From: an uncultured Pseudomonadales bacterium
GTDB taxonomy: Bacteria > Pseudomonadota > Gammaproteobacteria > Pseudomonadales > Azotimanducaceae
Assembly: GCA_958296025.1 (NCBI GenBank)
Contig: OY282430.1
Span: 62,001 to 126,000 of the forward strand
Direction of reading: 5' to 3'
DNA length: 64,000 nt
Shown: piece after piece, positions 32,863 through 41,034 of the stretch
How positions within the stretch are numbered: the stretch's first letter is position 1
Layout of the letters: each line of letters opens with the position of its first letter
Notes under the pieces: generated by a model
Seen by the model: the letters and a program-made list of their open reading frames with translations, nothing else
What the model was told of the DNA's origin: nothing
Databases searched by the model: none
Position numbers and translations under genes: made by a program

Positions 32863-34137
32863 ATGGGCAAGCTAATCGCTGAACATTTGGTTGAGGACTA
32901 CAGCGCCGACGAACGGGCCATGCTGGAGTTGCTGGAGGAAAATTTGCCGGACTTGGCGGCGCGTTCCGGCGACATGGACCAAAACAGCTATCTAAGTTTG
33001 GAAAACGTCAAGACGCTCAGCCAATCCGGACTGCTTGGCTTGGTGGTGCCCAAGGAGTACGGCGGCTTGGGCGGCGGCTTACGGGTTTGGGCAGGGGCTT
33101 GCTTCGCCATCGGCACGGTCTGCCCCTCCACCGCCTTGGCGTATTTCTTTCACCTCACTTCCGCCTCGCGCGGCAATCTTTCCCTGAAGGCTTTGGACGC
33201 CGGCCTGTTTAACGACGAAGAGGCGCCGAGAGTGCGGGCCTTTGCTGAGAAAGTCCTCTATAGCATGGGCCGGGACCGCCAATGGCTGGCCAACTTCGCC
33301 AGCGAGTCGGTGAAGTCCGAAGCGGCGGCCATCACCATCACCACCAAGGCCAGCAGGGTGGATGGCGGTTGGCAGCTGAACGGGGTCAAGTCCTTCGGCT
33401 GCGCCACTGGCATCGCCAACCGCTACTTGGTGGCCGCCAGCTTGGAAGGCATTGAAGACGCCAGCGGCCTCTGCACCTTCCTAGTGGACGGCGGGGCGCC
33501 CGGCACCCGCGGCCGCATTAAGTGGAACGCCTTGGGGATGCGCGGTTCCGCCACCGAAGGCTTGGTGTTGGACAAGGTCTTCGTCGCCGACGATGACGCC
33601 TTGGCCATTCCCGGTGCCTTCACCAAGATGTGTTCGCAAAGCCGTTCCGGGTATGTGGGCAACCAGGTGGCGGCCTCCTGCATCTATCTCGGCGGCGCCT
33701 ACGCCGCCTACCAAGCGGCCCTGCGCAACATGCGGGAGCGAAAGTTCGAGGACACTGGCCGGCTCCTGGGCACCGGCCCCTATCAACGGCAGTTGATCGG
33801 CGACATGTACGCGGACCTCAACACGGCCCTGCTTTGGGCCCGTCGCATGGTTCAAATCGAGACCGCTGAACCGCCCATCCTGCCCAAGGATGAGGTAATG
33901 CCCTTTTGGCGCACTTGCAAGGGGCAGGTGGCGGAGCACAGCTTCCGGGTCGCCCAAGCTGCGCTTAAGCTGGCCGGCACCGCCGGCACCCTGTTCGGCA
34001 CCCCCTTCTCCCGGGCCCTACGGGACCTGGCCATGGGCTTGGTGCAGGCCTTTCCCGCCGAGCGGGGCCGTCTGGAGACTGCGCAAATTCTGGTGGAGCG
34101 CACTGAGCAAACGGCGTTTGACACGCTACGGAAATAG
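32863..34137 (+). CDS. Acyl-CoA dehydrogenase family flavoprotein
   Basis: The 424-residue protein follows the acyl-CoA dehydrogenase plan. It has an N-terminal helical domain with LVVPKEYGGLGGGLRVW, a beta domain with VDGGWQLNGVKSFGCATGIANRYLVAA and WNALGMRGSATEGLVLDKVFV, and a C-terminal helical domain with VAEHSFRVAQAALKLAGTAGTLFGTPFSRALRDL. The usual catalytic Glu is not evident. The beta-domain wording is closer to the DszC/hydroxylase-type branch, so it may be a flavin-dependent oxidase or monooxygenase rather than a beta-oxidation enzyme. It is part of the plus-strand series from 29873 to 36350. Confidence 0.82.
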   Translation: MGKLIAEHLVEDYSADERAMLELLEENLPDLAARSGDMDQNSYLSLENVKTLSQSGLLGLVVPKEYGGLGGGLRVWAGACFAIGTVCPSTALAYFFHLTSASRGNLSLKALDAGLFNDEEAPRVRAFAEKVLYSMGRDRQWLANFASESVKSEAAAITITTKASRVDGGWQLNGVKSFGCATGIANRYLVAASLEGIEDASGLCTFLVDGGAPGTRGRIKWNALGMRGSATEGLVLDKVFVADDDALAIPGAFTKMCSQSRSGYVGNQVAASCIYLGGAYAAYQAALRNMRERKFEDTGRLLGTGPYQRQLIGDMYADLNTALLWARRMVQIETAEPPILPKDEVMPFWRTCKGQVAEHSFRVAQAALKLAGTAGTLFGTPFSRALRDLAMGLVQAFPAERGRLETAQILVERTEQTAFDTLRK

Positions 34138-34368
34138 CACGTTCGGGGCTTCCCAAGCCGCAGGTCGGCATCTACTGCCTTAAGCTGGTGGCGGGCCCAT
34201 CGTCAAATTACCCTGCTCGCGGTTTAGCGCTAACGGCAGAAAGGCGTTGGGGTTTTTCTCCATGCCCGCAAGGGCGGCGGATCAACACACTGATTTGCGG
34301 GGCGGCACACGGGAATTGGAGCGCTGAGCTTTGCGCGAAGATCGGGCATTGCACAAGGAGAAAGGACG

Positions 34369-34965
34369 ATGGATTTGGTGCGTAGTCATTTAGGTTTGGG
34401 GCGACGCCCGGCCCTGATATTGGTCGATCTGATGCGGGGCTTCACGGACCCCGCCTGTGCGCTGGGCACGGACTGTCCGTTGGTGGTCGAAGCCAACGCC
34501 AAGTTGCTGGGTCTTTTTCGGCAGCGCGATCTACCCCGGTTCTTCACCGCCGTGATGTATCGAAACGCTCATCAAGCCGGTGTGTTTCGGCAGCGCATCA
34601 ACGCCTTGAACGTGCTGCAGCCGGGGTCGCCTTGGGTGGAGATCGATCCGCGGCTGGCGCCCGATGATGACGAACCATTGATCGAGAAACGCTGGGCCAG
34701 CGCTTTCTTCCGCACCGACTTGCAGCAAAGGCTGACCGAGGCGCAGGTGGACTCCTTGGTCGTAACCGGCCTCACCACCAGCGGCTGCGTCCGCGCCACG
34801 GCGGTGGACGGCCTGCAGCACGACTACCGCGTGGTGGTGCCGCGGGAGGCGGTGGGTGACCGCAACTCCGAGGCCCACGAGGCCAACCTGTTCGACCTGG
34901 ACGCCAAGTACGCCGATGTGGTCTCCTTGGCTGGACTGTTTGAAATGATGGGCGGGCATCTGTAG
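34369..34965 (+). CDS. Isochorismatase-type cysteine hydrolase
   Basis: The 198-residue protein has the complete triad: Asp20 (ALILVDLMRGF), Lys107 (LIEKRWASAFF) and Cys140 (VVTGLTTSGCVRATAVDG), with the cis-peptide motif before the Cys region. The length and the 'TGLTTSGCVRATA' wording match the N-carbamoylsarcosine amidase/maleamate amidohydrolase branch more than true isochorismatases. It most likely hydrolyses an amide or carbamoyl bond in the cytoplasm. AAGGAGAAAGGACG precedes the ATG. The FAD monooxygenase gene starts about 195 bases downstream, and the two together suggest ring or amide catabolism. Confidence 0.88.
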   Translation: MDLVRSHLGLGRRPALILVDLMRGFTDPACALGTDCPLVVEANAKLLGLFRQRDLPRFFTAVMYRNAHQAGVFRQRINALNVLQPGSPWVEIDPRLAPDDDEPLIEKRWASAFFRTDLQQRLTEAQVDSLVVTGLTTSGCVRATAVDGLQHDYRVVVPREAVGDRNSEAHEANLFDLDAKYADVVSLAGLFEMMGGHL

Positions 34966-35159
34966 CCTAGGCGGCTGGTCAAGCCTCCCATCACCGTTTG
35001 CAATGTCCAAACACCGCCGGTTTGCATCTTCCGTGCGGCCCAATACCCGACGGGAAATCAACCTGCGGCAACCTGCGGCGGCGGGTATGCAGGTTCGACC
35101 GACGCTCCGCATCACTGCGCACAGGGTGTGATCGCCGGTCTGCAAGGGGGGTTGGGCGG

Positions 35160-36350
35160 ATGGTCAGGCAAGCTCCCGTCATCGTCGCCGGCTGCGGTCC
35201 CGCCGGCGCGACCTTGGCGCTTTATCTAGCGCGTAAGGACATTCCCGTTCTGGTGCTGGAGCGGGAGGCCGTCCTACCCGTGGATCTGCGCGCCTCCACC
35301 TTCCACCCGCCATCGCTGGAAATGCTGAACGAGCTGGGCGTGGCCGCCCCCATGATCGCCAAGGGCCTGATCGTCGATCGCTATCAATACCGGGACCGGC
35401 AAACCGGCGAGGTGGCGGAATTCCACATGTCGCTGATCGCCGACGAAACCCTGTTCCCCTACCGGCTGCAACTGGAGCAATACGAGCTCACCCGCATCGT
35501 CGCCCGGGTCTTGCAAGGCTGCCCCAGCGCGGAGTTGCGCTTTGCGCATGAGGTCACCGGCTTCCGCCAAGATGCCGATGGCGTGACGGTGAAGGTTGCC
35601 ACGCCGGCGGGCGCCAAGACGGTCAAAGGCGCCTACCTAGTGGGTGCCGACGGCGCCTCCAGCAGGGTGCGCAAGGCCGCCGGCATCGGCTTTGGCGGCT
35701 TCACCTACGACGAGAAGTTCCTGGTGGCCTCCACGGCCTTTCCCTTTGAGGAAGTCTTTGACGACCTTTCCTATGTCAACTACATCGCTGACCCGCAAGA
35801 GTGGTGCGTGGTCCTGCGCACCGACAAGGCTTGGCGGGTGCTCTGGCCGACGGACCCCGACCATCCCAACCCGGAATCCTACTTGGACGAGAACGACTTG
35901 CAGGAGCGCCTGCATCGCCTGCACGACAAGGAAGGCCCTTACCGCATCCGCCACCGCACCCTCTACGACGTGCATCAACGGGTGGCGGAAACCTACTGCC
36001 AAGGCCGGGTGGCCCTGATCGGTGACGCCTGCCACATCAACAACCCCTTGGGCGGCATGGGCATGAACGGCGGCCTGCACGACGCTTGGAACCTCGGCGG
36101 CAGGCTCGTGGAAATCTTCGCCGGCCGCGCCACCCACCAAGACAGCTTCGGCGACTATGATCGCCAACGCCGCGAGCTGGCCACCCGCTTCGTGCAGCAG
36201 CACACCATCGACAACAAAACACTCATGGAATCCACCGACCCCAACGTGCAGCGCAACCGCCAGCGCGACCTCATGGCGCGGGCCGCGGACTCCGCCAAGG
36301 CCAAGGCCTTCATCATGGAAAGGGCCATGATGCACTGCGCTTGGGAATAA
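35160..36350 (+). CDS. FAD-dependent class A monooxygenase
   Basis: The 396-residue protein begins MVRQAPVIVAGCGPAGATLA, with the GxGxxG dinucleotide motif at about 11-16 and Glu in VLVLERE closing the Rossmann unit. The DG motif is AYLVGADGASSRVRKAAG. The second FAD motif is VALIGDACHINNPLGGMGMNGGLHDAWNLGGRL. This is the p-hydroxybenzoate/3-(3-hydroxyphenyl)propionate hydroxylase group, which hydroxylates aromatic rings with NAD(P)H and O2. The longer frame starting at 34998 is rejected because the Rossmann fold starts here. The exact substrate is unknown. Its 3' end abuts the inverted transposase remnant. Confidence 0.9.
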   Translation: MVRQAPVIVAGCGPAGATLALYLARKDIPVLVLEREAVLPVDLRASTFHPPSLEMLNELGVAAPMIAKGLIVDRYQYRDRQTGEVAEFHMSLIADETLFPYRLQLEQYELTRIVARVLQGCPSAELRFAHEVTGFRQDADGVTVKVATPAGAKTVKGAYLVGADGASSRVRKAAGIGFGGFTYDEKFLVASTAFPFEEVFDDLSYVNYIADPQEWCVVLRTDKAWRVLWPTDPDHPNPESYLDENDLQERLHRLHDKEGPYRIRHRTLYDVHQRVAETYCQGRVALIGDACHINNPLGGMGMNGGLHDAWNLGGRLVEIFAGRATHQDSFGDYDRQRRELATRFVQQHTIDNKTLMESTDPNVQRNRQRDLMARAADSAKAKAFIMERAMMHCAWE

Positions 36351-36377
36351 ATTGCTTGGACCATTCGGGTAAACCGT

Positions 36378-36469
36378 TCCCGCATTCCCGACCAGCCCCC
36401 GAAGCCCGTCATGCAGGCGTCCGTGAACTCCTGTTCGACTTTCAACGGACGGGGCAGTATCCTCTTCAT
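36378..36469 (-). pseudogene. Transposase N-terminal remnant, inverted copy
   Basis: Read on the minus strand it starts MKRILPRPLKVEQEFTDA and continues CMTGFGGWSG, matching the remnants at 29000 and 49952. It forms the junction between the FAD monooxygenase gene and the truncated hsdM. Confidence 0.6.
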
Positions 36470-36478
36470 CTGCGCACC

Positions 36479-36838
36479 TTGCTCGACCCGGCCTGCGGCA
36501 CTGGCGGCATGCTGGCGGAGGCGCAAAGCTATTTACGCGACCATTACAGGCAGGCGCAGCTGTATGTTTACGGGCAGGACTACAACAAACGCACCTACGC
36601 CATCGCCGCCTCCGACATGCTGATGAAGCAAGTGGGCCACAACGGTGGCGACAACAACATGCGTTTGGACGACAGCCTCACGGAAGATCGATTCGCCGGC
36701 CAGACCTTCGACTATTTCCTAACCAACCCACCGTTCGGCGTGGATTGGGAGCAGCAACAAGGCGAGGTCAAGCGGGAGCATCAAAAGCGGGGCTTCGCCG
36801 GCCGCTTCGGGGACGGTACCGCTGGGATGCCGAGATGA
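36479..36838 (+). pseudogene. hsdM: hsdM fragment (type I restriction modification subunit)
   Basis: About 120 codons of a type I N6-adenine methyltransferase remain. They run from DPACGTGGMLAEAQSYL (SAM-binding motif I) through YGQDYNKRTYAIAASDMLMK to FDYFLTNPPFGVDWE (catalytic NPPF) and KREHQKRGFAGRFGDG. The N-terminal helical domain and the whole C-terminal target-recognition side are missing; the 5' edge is fused to transposase debris, and the 3' edge runs straight into the ImmA/IrrE gene. Both catalytic motifs survive, but the fragment cannot form a working enzyme. With the hsdR fragment at 38467 it brackets a toxin-antitoxin pair. Confidence 0.85.
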
Positions 36839-37992
36839 TCCGCGTCGATGTCAAGCCCGCCGTGCTGCGCTGGGCCTGTGAGCGAGCCCGTCTCGATCCG
36901 GCTGTGCTTTCCATGCGGATGCCGCAGCTTCCCGCTTGGGAGAGCGGCGAGAAGCAGCCGACGTTGAAACAGCTGGAAGCCTTCGGCAGGGCCACCCATA
37001 CGCCCATCGGCTGGCTTTTGGGGCCGGAACCCCCAGACGAGCCGATGCCTATTCCCGACTTCCGGACCATTGCCGATACGCCCGTCAGCCGGCCGAGCGG
37101 AGACTTGCTGGACACGGTGTATCTGTGCCAACTGCGCCAATGGTGGTACGAAGAGTTCGCGCGGATGGAGGGGGAGCCGCCGTTTTCGTTCGTCGGATCG
37201 GCTGCGTTGGCTGAACCGCCGGAAAAGGTGGCAGCGAGCATCCGGGATGCGTTGGGCTTCGATCTTGAAGAGCGTGCGCAGCTGGCTACATGGACGGAAG
37301 CTCTGCGACGTTTCATCGAGCAGGCGGATGCCGCTGGCGTGCTGGTGATGGTGAGCGGGGTGGTGGGGAGCAACAACCGCCGCAAGCTGGACCCCACCGA
37401 GTTCCGGGGCTTCGCGCTGGCGGATGCGCTTGCGCCCTTGGTTTTCGTGAACGGTGCCGACGCCAAGGCCGCCCAAATGTTCACGCTTGCGCACGAGCTG
37501 GCGCACATCTGGCTTGGCGAGACGGCGCTATCGGATAGTGAAGCGCGTCAGGTGCCGGACCACCGGGTTGAGCGCTGGTGCAACGAGGTGGCGGCAGAAC
37601 TGCTGGTTCCGCTTACGGTCTTGCGTGAGGAACATCGGCCCGACGCGGAACTGCGGGGCGAACTGGACCGGCTCGCTAGGCGTTTCAAAGTGAGCACGCT
37701 CGTCATCCTGCGCCGAATTCGCGATGCGGGTTTCTTAGGCTTCGAGGAGTACTGGGCGGCCTACGACGCGGAGCTAGCCCGGCTGCATGAGTCTGCTAGG
37801 GGAGGGGGCGGCAATTTCTACCTTACGCTTGGTGCTCGAGTGAGCAAACGCTTCGCCAGAGCGATCGTTGTCAGCACACTCGAGGGCCGGTCGCCGTTCA
37901 CGGAGGCGTTTCGCTTGCTCGGATTCAGGAAGATGCGGACATTCCGAAGGCTCGCAGAGAATCTGGAGATTCGTCATGGCCTACCTCCTTGA
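36835..37992 (+). CDS. XRE/ImmA-IrrE fusion antitoxin
   Basis: The 385-residue protein has an N-terminal DNA-binding-like part (LRWACERARLDPAVL...WESGEKQPTLKQLEAFGRATHTPIGWL, about 11-62) that fits the XRE pattern. A Zn-peptidase domain with HELAH (His220, Glu221, His224) in MFTLAHELAHIWLGE follows, then WCNEVAAELLVP supplying the third ligand region. This HTH+ImmA/IrrE (COG2856) protein is the standard partner of DUF4411 PIN-like toxins, and the toxin gene overlaps its 3' end by 17 bases. ATG 36835 overlaps the hsdM fragment stop. It probably binds toxin and represses the operon, with proteolysis as a possible release switch. Confidence 0.87.
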   Translation: MIRVDVKPAVLRWACERARLDPAVLSMRMPQLPAWESGEKQPTLKQLEAFGRATHTPIGWLLGPEPPDEPMPIPDFRTIADTPVSRPSGDLLDTVYLCQLRQWWYEEFARMEGEPPFSFVGSAALAEPPEKVAASIRDALGFDLEERAQLATWTEALRRFIEQADAAGVLVMVSGVVGSNNRRKLDPTEFRGFALADALAPLVFVNGADAKAAQMFTLAHELAHIWLGETALSDSEARQVPDHRVERWCNEVAAELLVPLTVLREEHRPDAELRGELDRLARRFKVSTLVILRRIRDAGFLGFEEYWAAYDAELARLHESARGGGGNFYLTLGARVSKRFARAIVVSTLEGRSPFTEAFRLLGFRKMRTFRRLAENLEIRHGLPP

Positions 37993-38470
37993 TTCCGACG
38001 TGTTCATCGGCGCAAAGAACCTTCATTACGGGTTCGATTTCTGTCCTGGTTTTTGGGATTGGCTGATCTTGAAGCATCAGAAAGGCGTGGTGTTCAGCGT
38101 GGAGAAGGTTGGCGACGAAGTGTTGGCTGTGGAAGATCGTCTCTCGGAATGGGCGAGGGAAAGAGGTCCGAATTTCTTTCGCAGCCCTACGGAGGCGGAC
38201 TTTCCGTCGCTCACTGCCGTCCGGCGCTGGGTTGAAGGGCATGGATACCTGCCGTCGGCCATCGGCACGTTTCTGCAGAGCGGAGACTACTACTTGGTAG
38301 GACAGGCCCATGCCGGTGGTCATATCGTGGTGACGCACGAAACGCCGGCAGGTACGCCGCGCAGAGTCAAGATCCCAGATGCCTGCATTGGCGTGGGGGT
38401 GAAGTGCGTTACTACGTTTCAGATGCTACGCATGGAGCGTGCGCGGTTCGTACTCGGAAGCGCACCATGA
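37976..38470 (+). CDS. DUF4411 PIN-like toxin
   Basis: The 164-residue protein starts MAYLLDSDVFIGAKNLHYGF, with the acidic pair Asp6/Asp8 expected for PIN-domain metal binding. It continues FCPGFWDWLILKHQKGVVFSVEKVGDEV, the signature of DUF4411. The late Asp/Thr motif is IVVTHE and PDAC. Such proteins are predicted RNases and are nearly always paired with an HTH-ImmA/IrrE antitoxin, as here. The gene overlaps the antitoxin by 17 bases and the hsdR fragment by 4, preserving the original operon spacing. RNase activity is inferred, not seen. Confidence 0.87.
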   Translation: MAYLLDSDVFIGAKNLHYGFDFCPGFWDWLILKHQKGVVFSVEKVGDEVLAVEDRLSEWARERGPNFFRSPTEADFPSLTAVRRWVEGHGYLPSAIGTFLQSGDYYLVGQAHAGGHIVVTHETPAGTPRRVKIPDACIGVGVKCVTTFQMLRMERARFVLGSAP

Positions 38471-38601
38471 ATCCCACCGCCGAAGCCGCCTTCGAGTCCG
38501 TTATCGAGGCCCACCTTCTGGAAAACGGCTATGTGGTCGTTCCCAACGACAGCTTCGATCGGGATCGCGCCATCTTTCCTCAAGCTGCGCTTATGGGTTG
38601 A
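38467..38601 (+). pseudogene. hsdR: hsdR fragment (type I restriction subunit, N-terminus)
   Basis: Forty-four codons remain: MNPTAEAAFESVIEAHLL, then ENGY and FDRDRAIFPQAALMG. This is the characteristic opening of type I restriction R subunits ('EAAFE..IE..L..NGY', then 'FDR..AIFP'). A stop ends it at 38601 and the nuclease/translocase portion is gone. ATG overlaps the DUF4411 stop (ATGA), so the toxin-antitoxin genes and hsdR were once one operon. Confidence 0.75.
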
Positions 38602-38799
38602 ATGTAGGAAAAATAACACGACGGAAGAGGAGAGGCGCGGTCAGGTCCGCCCAGTAAGTCCCAGCCATTGCGGAGCCATGATGGCTTCCCATAGCCGCTG
38701 CCGGCTTTCAGCCAATGCGCTCTCCCCGAGGTCCCATTCTCCCCTCGATCACTCAACAAAGCGGCTTAGCATCCGCATTCAGCCTATTCTAGCCCCATC

Positions 38800-40146
38800 A
38801 TGCCCCCAAGAAACGACCTCAGCTTGCCGACTGCGCCGCGTCAGTGGCACGCTCGGGTTTGGTCTCTGTCTTGGCCGATGATTCTGGCGAACTTGGCCAT
38901 TCCTTTGGTCGGCGCCGTGGACACGGCGGTGATGGGGCGGCTGCCGGATGCGCGTTACCTCGGTGCGGTGGCCGTCGGCGCGGCGGTGATGAACGCGCTC
39001 TATTGGATGGTCGGCTTTCTGCGCATGAGCACCACCGGCCTAACGGCCCAAGCGCTTGGTGCCGGGGACCGCGGCGAACTAGGAGCGGTGGCTGTTCGGG
39101 GGGCGACGGCGGCCGTTGTTCTGGGCGTATTGCTGGTTGTCGGCCAAGGCCCTTTGCTGGGGCTGGCGCTTTGGCTGTTCCAAGCCAGCCACGAGGTGGA
39201 GGTCCTCGCCTACGGTTATCTGAGCATCCGCATTTGGGGGGTGCCGGCGCTGCTGCTCTATTTGGTGGTGCAGGGCGTACTATTCGGCTTGCAGCGGATG
39301 CGCACTGCCTTGGCCGTCAGCTTGGCGCTGAACCTGACCAACGCGGGGCTGGACTTGCTGTTCGTGGTCGGTTTCGGCTGGGGCGTGAACGGCGTGGCGG
39401 CCGGCACGGTCATCAGCGAGTGGCTGGCGGCCGCAATGGGCTTGGTCGCCGCCAACCGCGCCCTTGCCCAGCGCGGTTGTCAATGGCCCGATGCACCGCG
39501 AATATTCGACCATGCGCAATTGGCGCGGCTGTTCAACATCGGCGCCAACTTGGTTGTGCGCACCTTCATGGTGCAGTTTCCCTTCTTTTTGGTGACCGCC
39601 TTGGGTGCCTCCTTGGGGGACGTGGTGCTGGCCGCCAACGCCGTGCTGCTGCTGTTCCTGCACATCACTGCCTACGGGCTGGATGGCTTCGCCCATGCCG
39701 CCGAGACCCTGGCCGGCTACACCTTTGGCAAGCGGGACCCAAGGGCATTGCGTCAAGCCAGCGGCTACAGCGTCCTGTGGGCAGGCCTCATCGCCTGCCT
39801 GTTCAGCGCTTGCTATTGGTTTCTGGGCGAGTGGCTGATCGGCTTGGCCACGGTGCTGGCGGACGTGCGCACGGCGGCGGCCGCCTACCTGCCTTGGATG
39901 GCCGCCCTGCCCTTGGTTTGCGTATGGGCCTTCATGCTGGACGGCATCTTCATCGGCGCCACCCGCACGGCGGAGATGCGCAACGCCATGCTCATGGCCG
40001 CCGCCGCCTATCTGCTGACCCTATGGCTGTCCTTCGCACCCTTGGGCAACCACGGCGTCTGGCTGTCCATGCTGACGTTCATGGCCGCTCGTAGCGTCGC
40101 CTTGGGCTTGATGTATCCGGGCCTTGAGCGGCGCGCGGGACGTTGA
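38800..40146 (+). CDS. MATE family efflux transporter (DinF-like)
   Basis: The 448-residue protein has 12 predicted membrane segments. MATE-typical motifs include SWPMILANLAIPLVGAVDTAVMGRLPDARYLGAVAVGA in TM1-TM2, TGLTAQALGAGDRGELGA, NLTNAGLDLLFVVGFGWGVNGVAAGTVISEW, and the second-half DGFAHAAETLAGYTFGKRDP. The 'VDTAVMGRL' and 'GLTAQALGAG' wording is that of the DinF branch. It exports cationic or hydrophobic compounds using Na+ or H+. It stands alone between the restriction ruins and the convergent leuD-type gene; no local clue to its substrate. Confidence 0.93.
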   Translation: MPPRNDLSLPTAPRQWHARVWSLSWPMILANLAIPLVGAVDTAVMGRLPDARYLGAVAVGAAVMNALYWMVGFLRMSTTGLTAQALGAGDRGELGAVAVRGATAAVVLGVLLVVGQGPLLGLALWLFQASHEVEVLAYGYLSIRIWGVPALLLYLVVQGVLFGLQRMRTALAVSLALNLTNAGLDLLFVVGFGWGVNGVAAGTVISEWLAAAMGLVAANRALAQRGCQWPDAPRIFDHAQLARLFNIGANLVVRTFMVQFPFFLVTALGASLGDVVLAANAVLLLFLHITAYGLDGFAHAAETLAGYTFGKRDPRALRQASGYSVLWAGLIACLFSACYWFLGEWLIGLATVLADVRTAAAAYLPWMAALPLVCVWAFMLDGIFIGATRTAEMRNAMLMAAAAYLLTLWLSFAPLGNHGVWLSMLTFMAARSVALGLMYPGLERRAGR

Positions 40147-40266
40147 GCCGTGCGCCGGTAAAGTCCAGCCCCAACTTTCCTTTAAGAAAGAAGGCAACGG
40201 CCCCAACGCGGCGGGCGTTTTCATCCATGTCCAGCAGCACTTCGCTGTTTGGCGCCGGCTGCGGGG

Positions 40267-40887
40267 CTAGCCCAGCTTCACCCAAGGAAAGGCTTTGCAG
40301 TGGGCGCTTTCAAAGGCGTCGATGCGATCACTTTGGGTCAGGGTGTGGTCGATGGGGTCCAGGCCTTGCAGCAGCCGGGTGCGGTCAGCCTCGCGGATGC
40401 TGAACTCAGCTTGGTGACCGGCGGCGCTGATGCTGCAGGTGGTGAGGTCCAGGATAGGCTGATTGCTCTGCGGGTTTTCCTGCACCCAAGCCGCGGCGGC
40501 GAGGATTTGCGCTTCGGGCAACACCGCCGGCAGCAGGCCGTTGGCGATGCAGTTCTTCTGGAAGATGGTGCCGAAGCTGGGGGCGGCGATGGCGCGGATG
40601 CCGAATTCGGCCAAGGCCCAGACCGCGTGCTCTCGAGAAGAGCCGCAGCCGAAATTGAGGCCGCACAGCAGGATGCTGGCGCCGGCGTAGGCTGGTTGAT
40701 TCAAAACGAAATCCGCTGCCGGCGTCCGCGCCTGCAAATCCGCGTAGCGCCAATTGGCGAATAGGCCGATGGAAAGGCCGCGCTTGGAGACCCGCCGCAT
40801 CTCCCTGGAGGGGATGATGGCGTCCGTATCGATGTTCGCTTGCAGCAGGGGCGCGGCCACGCCGCGATGCAAAGTGAAAGGCTGCAT
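40267..40887 (-). CDS. leuD: LeuD-type isomerase small subunit (swivelling domain)
   Basis: The 206-residue protein has the small-subunit hallmarks: ANIDTDAIIPSREM (family 'DTD.IIP') and LNFGCGSSREHAVWAL, with the conserved Cys-Gly-Ser-Ser-Arg loop and IAAPSFGTIFQKNCIANGLLPAVL. It pairs with the LeuC-type large subunit upstream on the same strand to form a [4Fe-4S] hydro-lyase of the isopropylmalate isomerase type. The start at 40887 (MQPFTLHRG) fits the family better than 40914, though its ribosome site is weak. No leuA or leuB is nearby and a VOC gene precedes leuC, so a related 2-substituted malate dehydratase in a catabolic path is an alternative to leucine synthesis. Confidence 0.85.
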   Translation of the reverse strand: MQPFTLHRGVAAPLLQANIDTDAIIPSREMRRVSKRGLSIGLFANWRYADLQARTPAADFVLNQPAYAGASILLCGLNFGCGSSREHAVWALAEFGIRAIAAPSFGTIFQKNCIANGLLPAVLPEAQILAAAAWVQENPQSNQPILDLTTCSISAAGHQAEFSIREADRTRLLQGLDPIDHTLTQSDRIDAFESAHCKAFPWVKLG

Positions 40888-41034
40888 GATCAGGATGTCA
40901 TTGCGTCGGCGCACCTGTCGCCACAGTTTCGCCGGACCGATGCCTGGAAAAAGCTACAGCGTCGAGAATGCGTTGCGTTGCCGGATTCGGCGACGAAGTT
41001 GTCGCGGACCGGTGCTTGACGCGGGGCCGCACGG

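Noticed and set aside
40150-40200. Hairpin CTTTC...GAAAG as a bidirectional terminator between the MATE and leuD-type genes.
   Set aside because: The stem is only five base pairs and no T-run follows on either strand.
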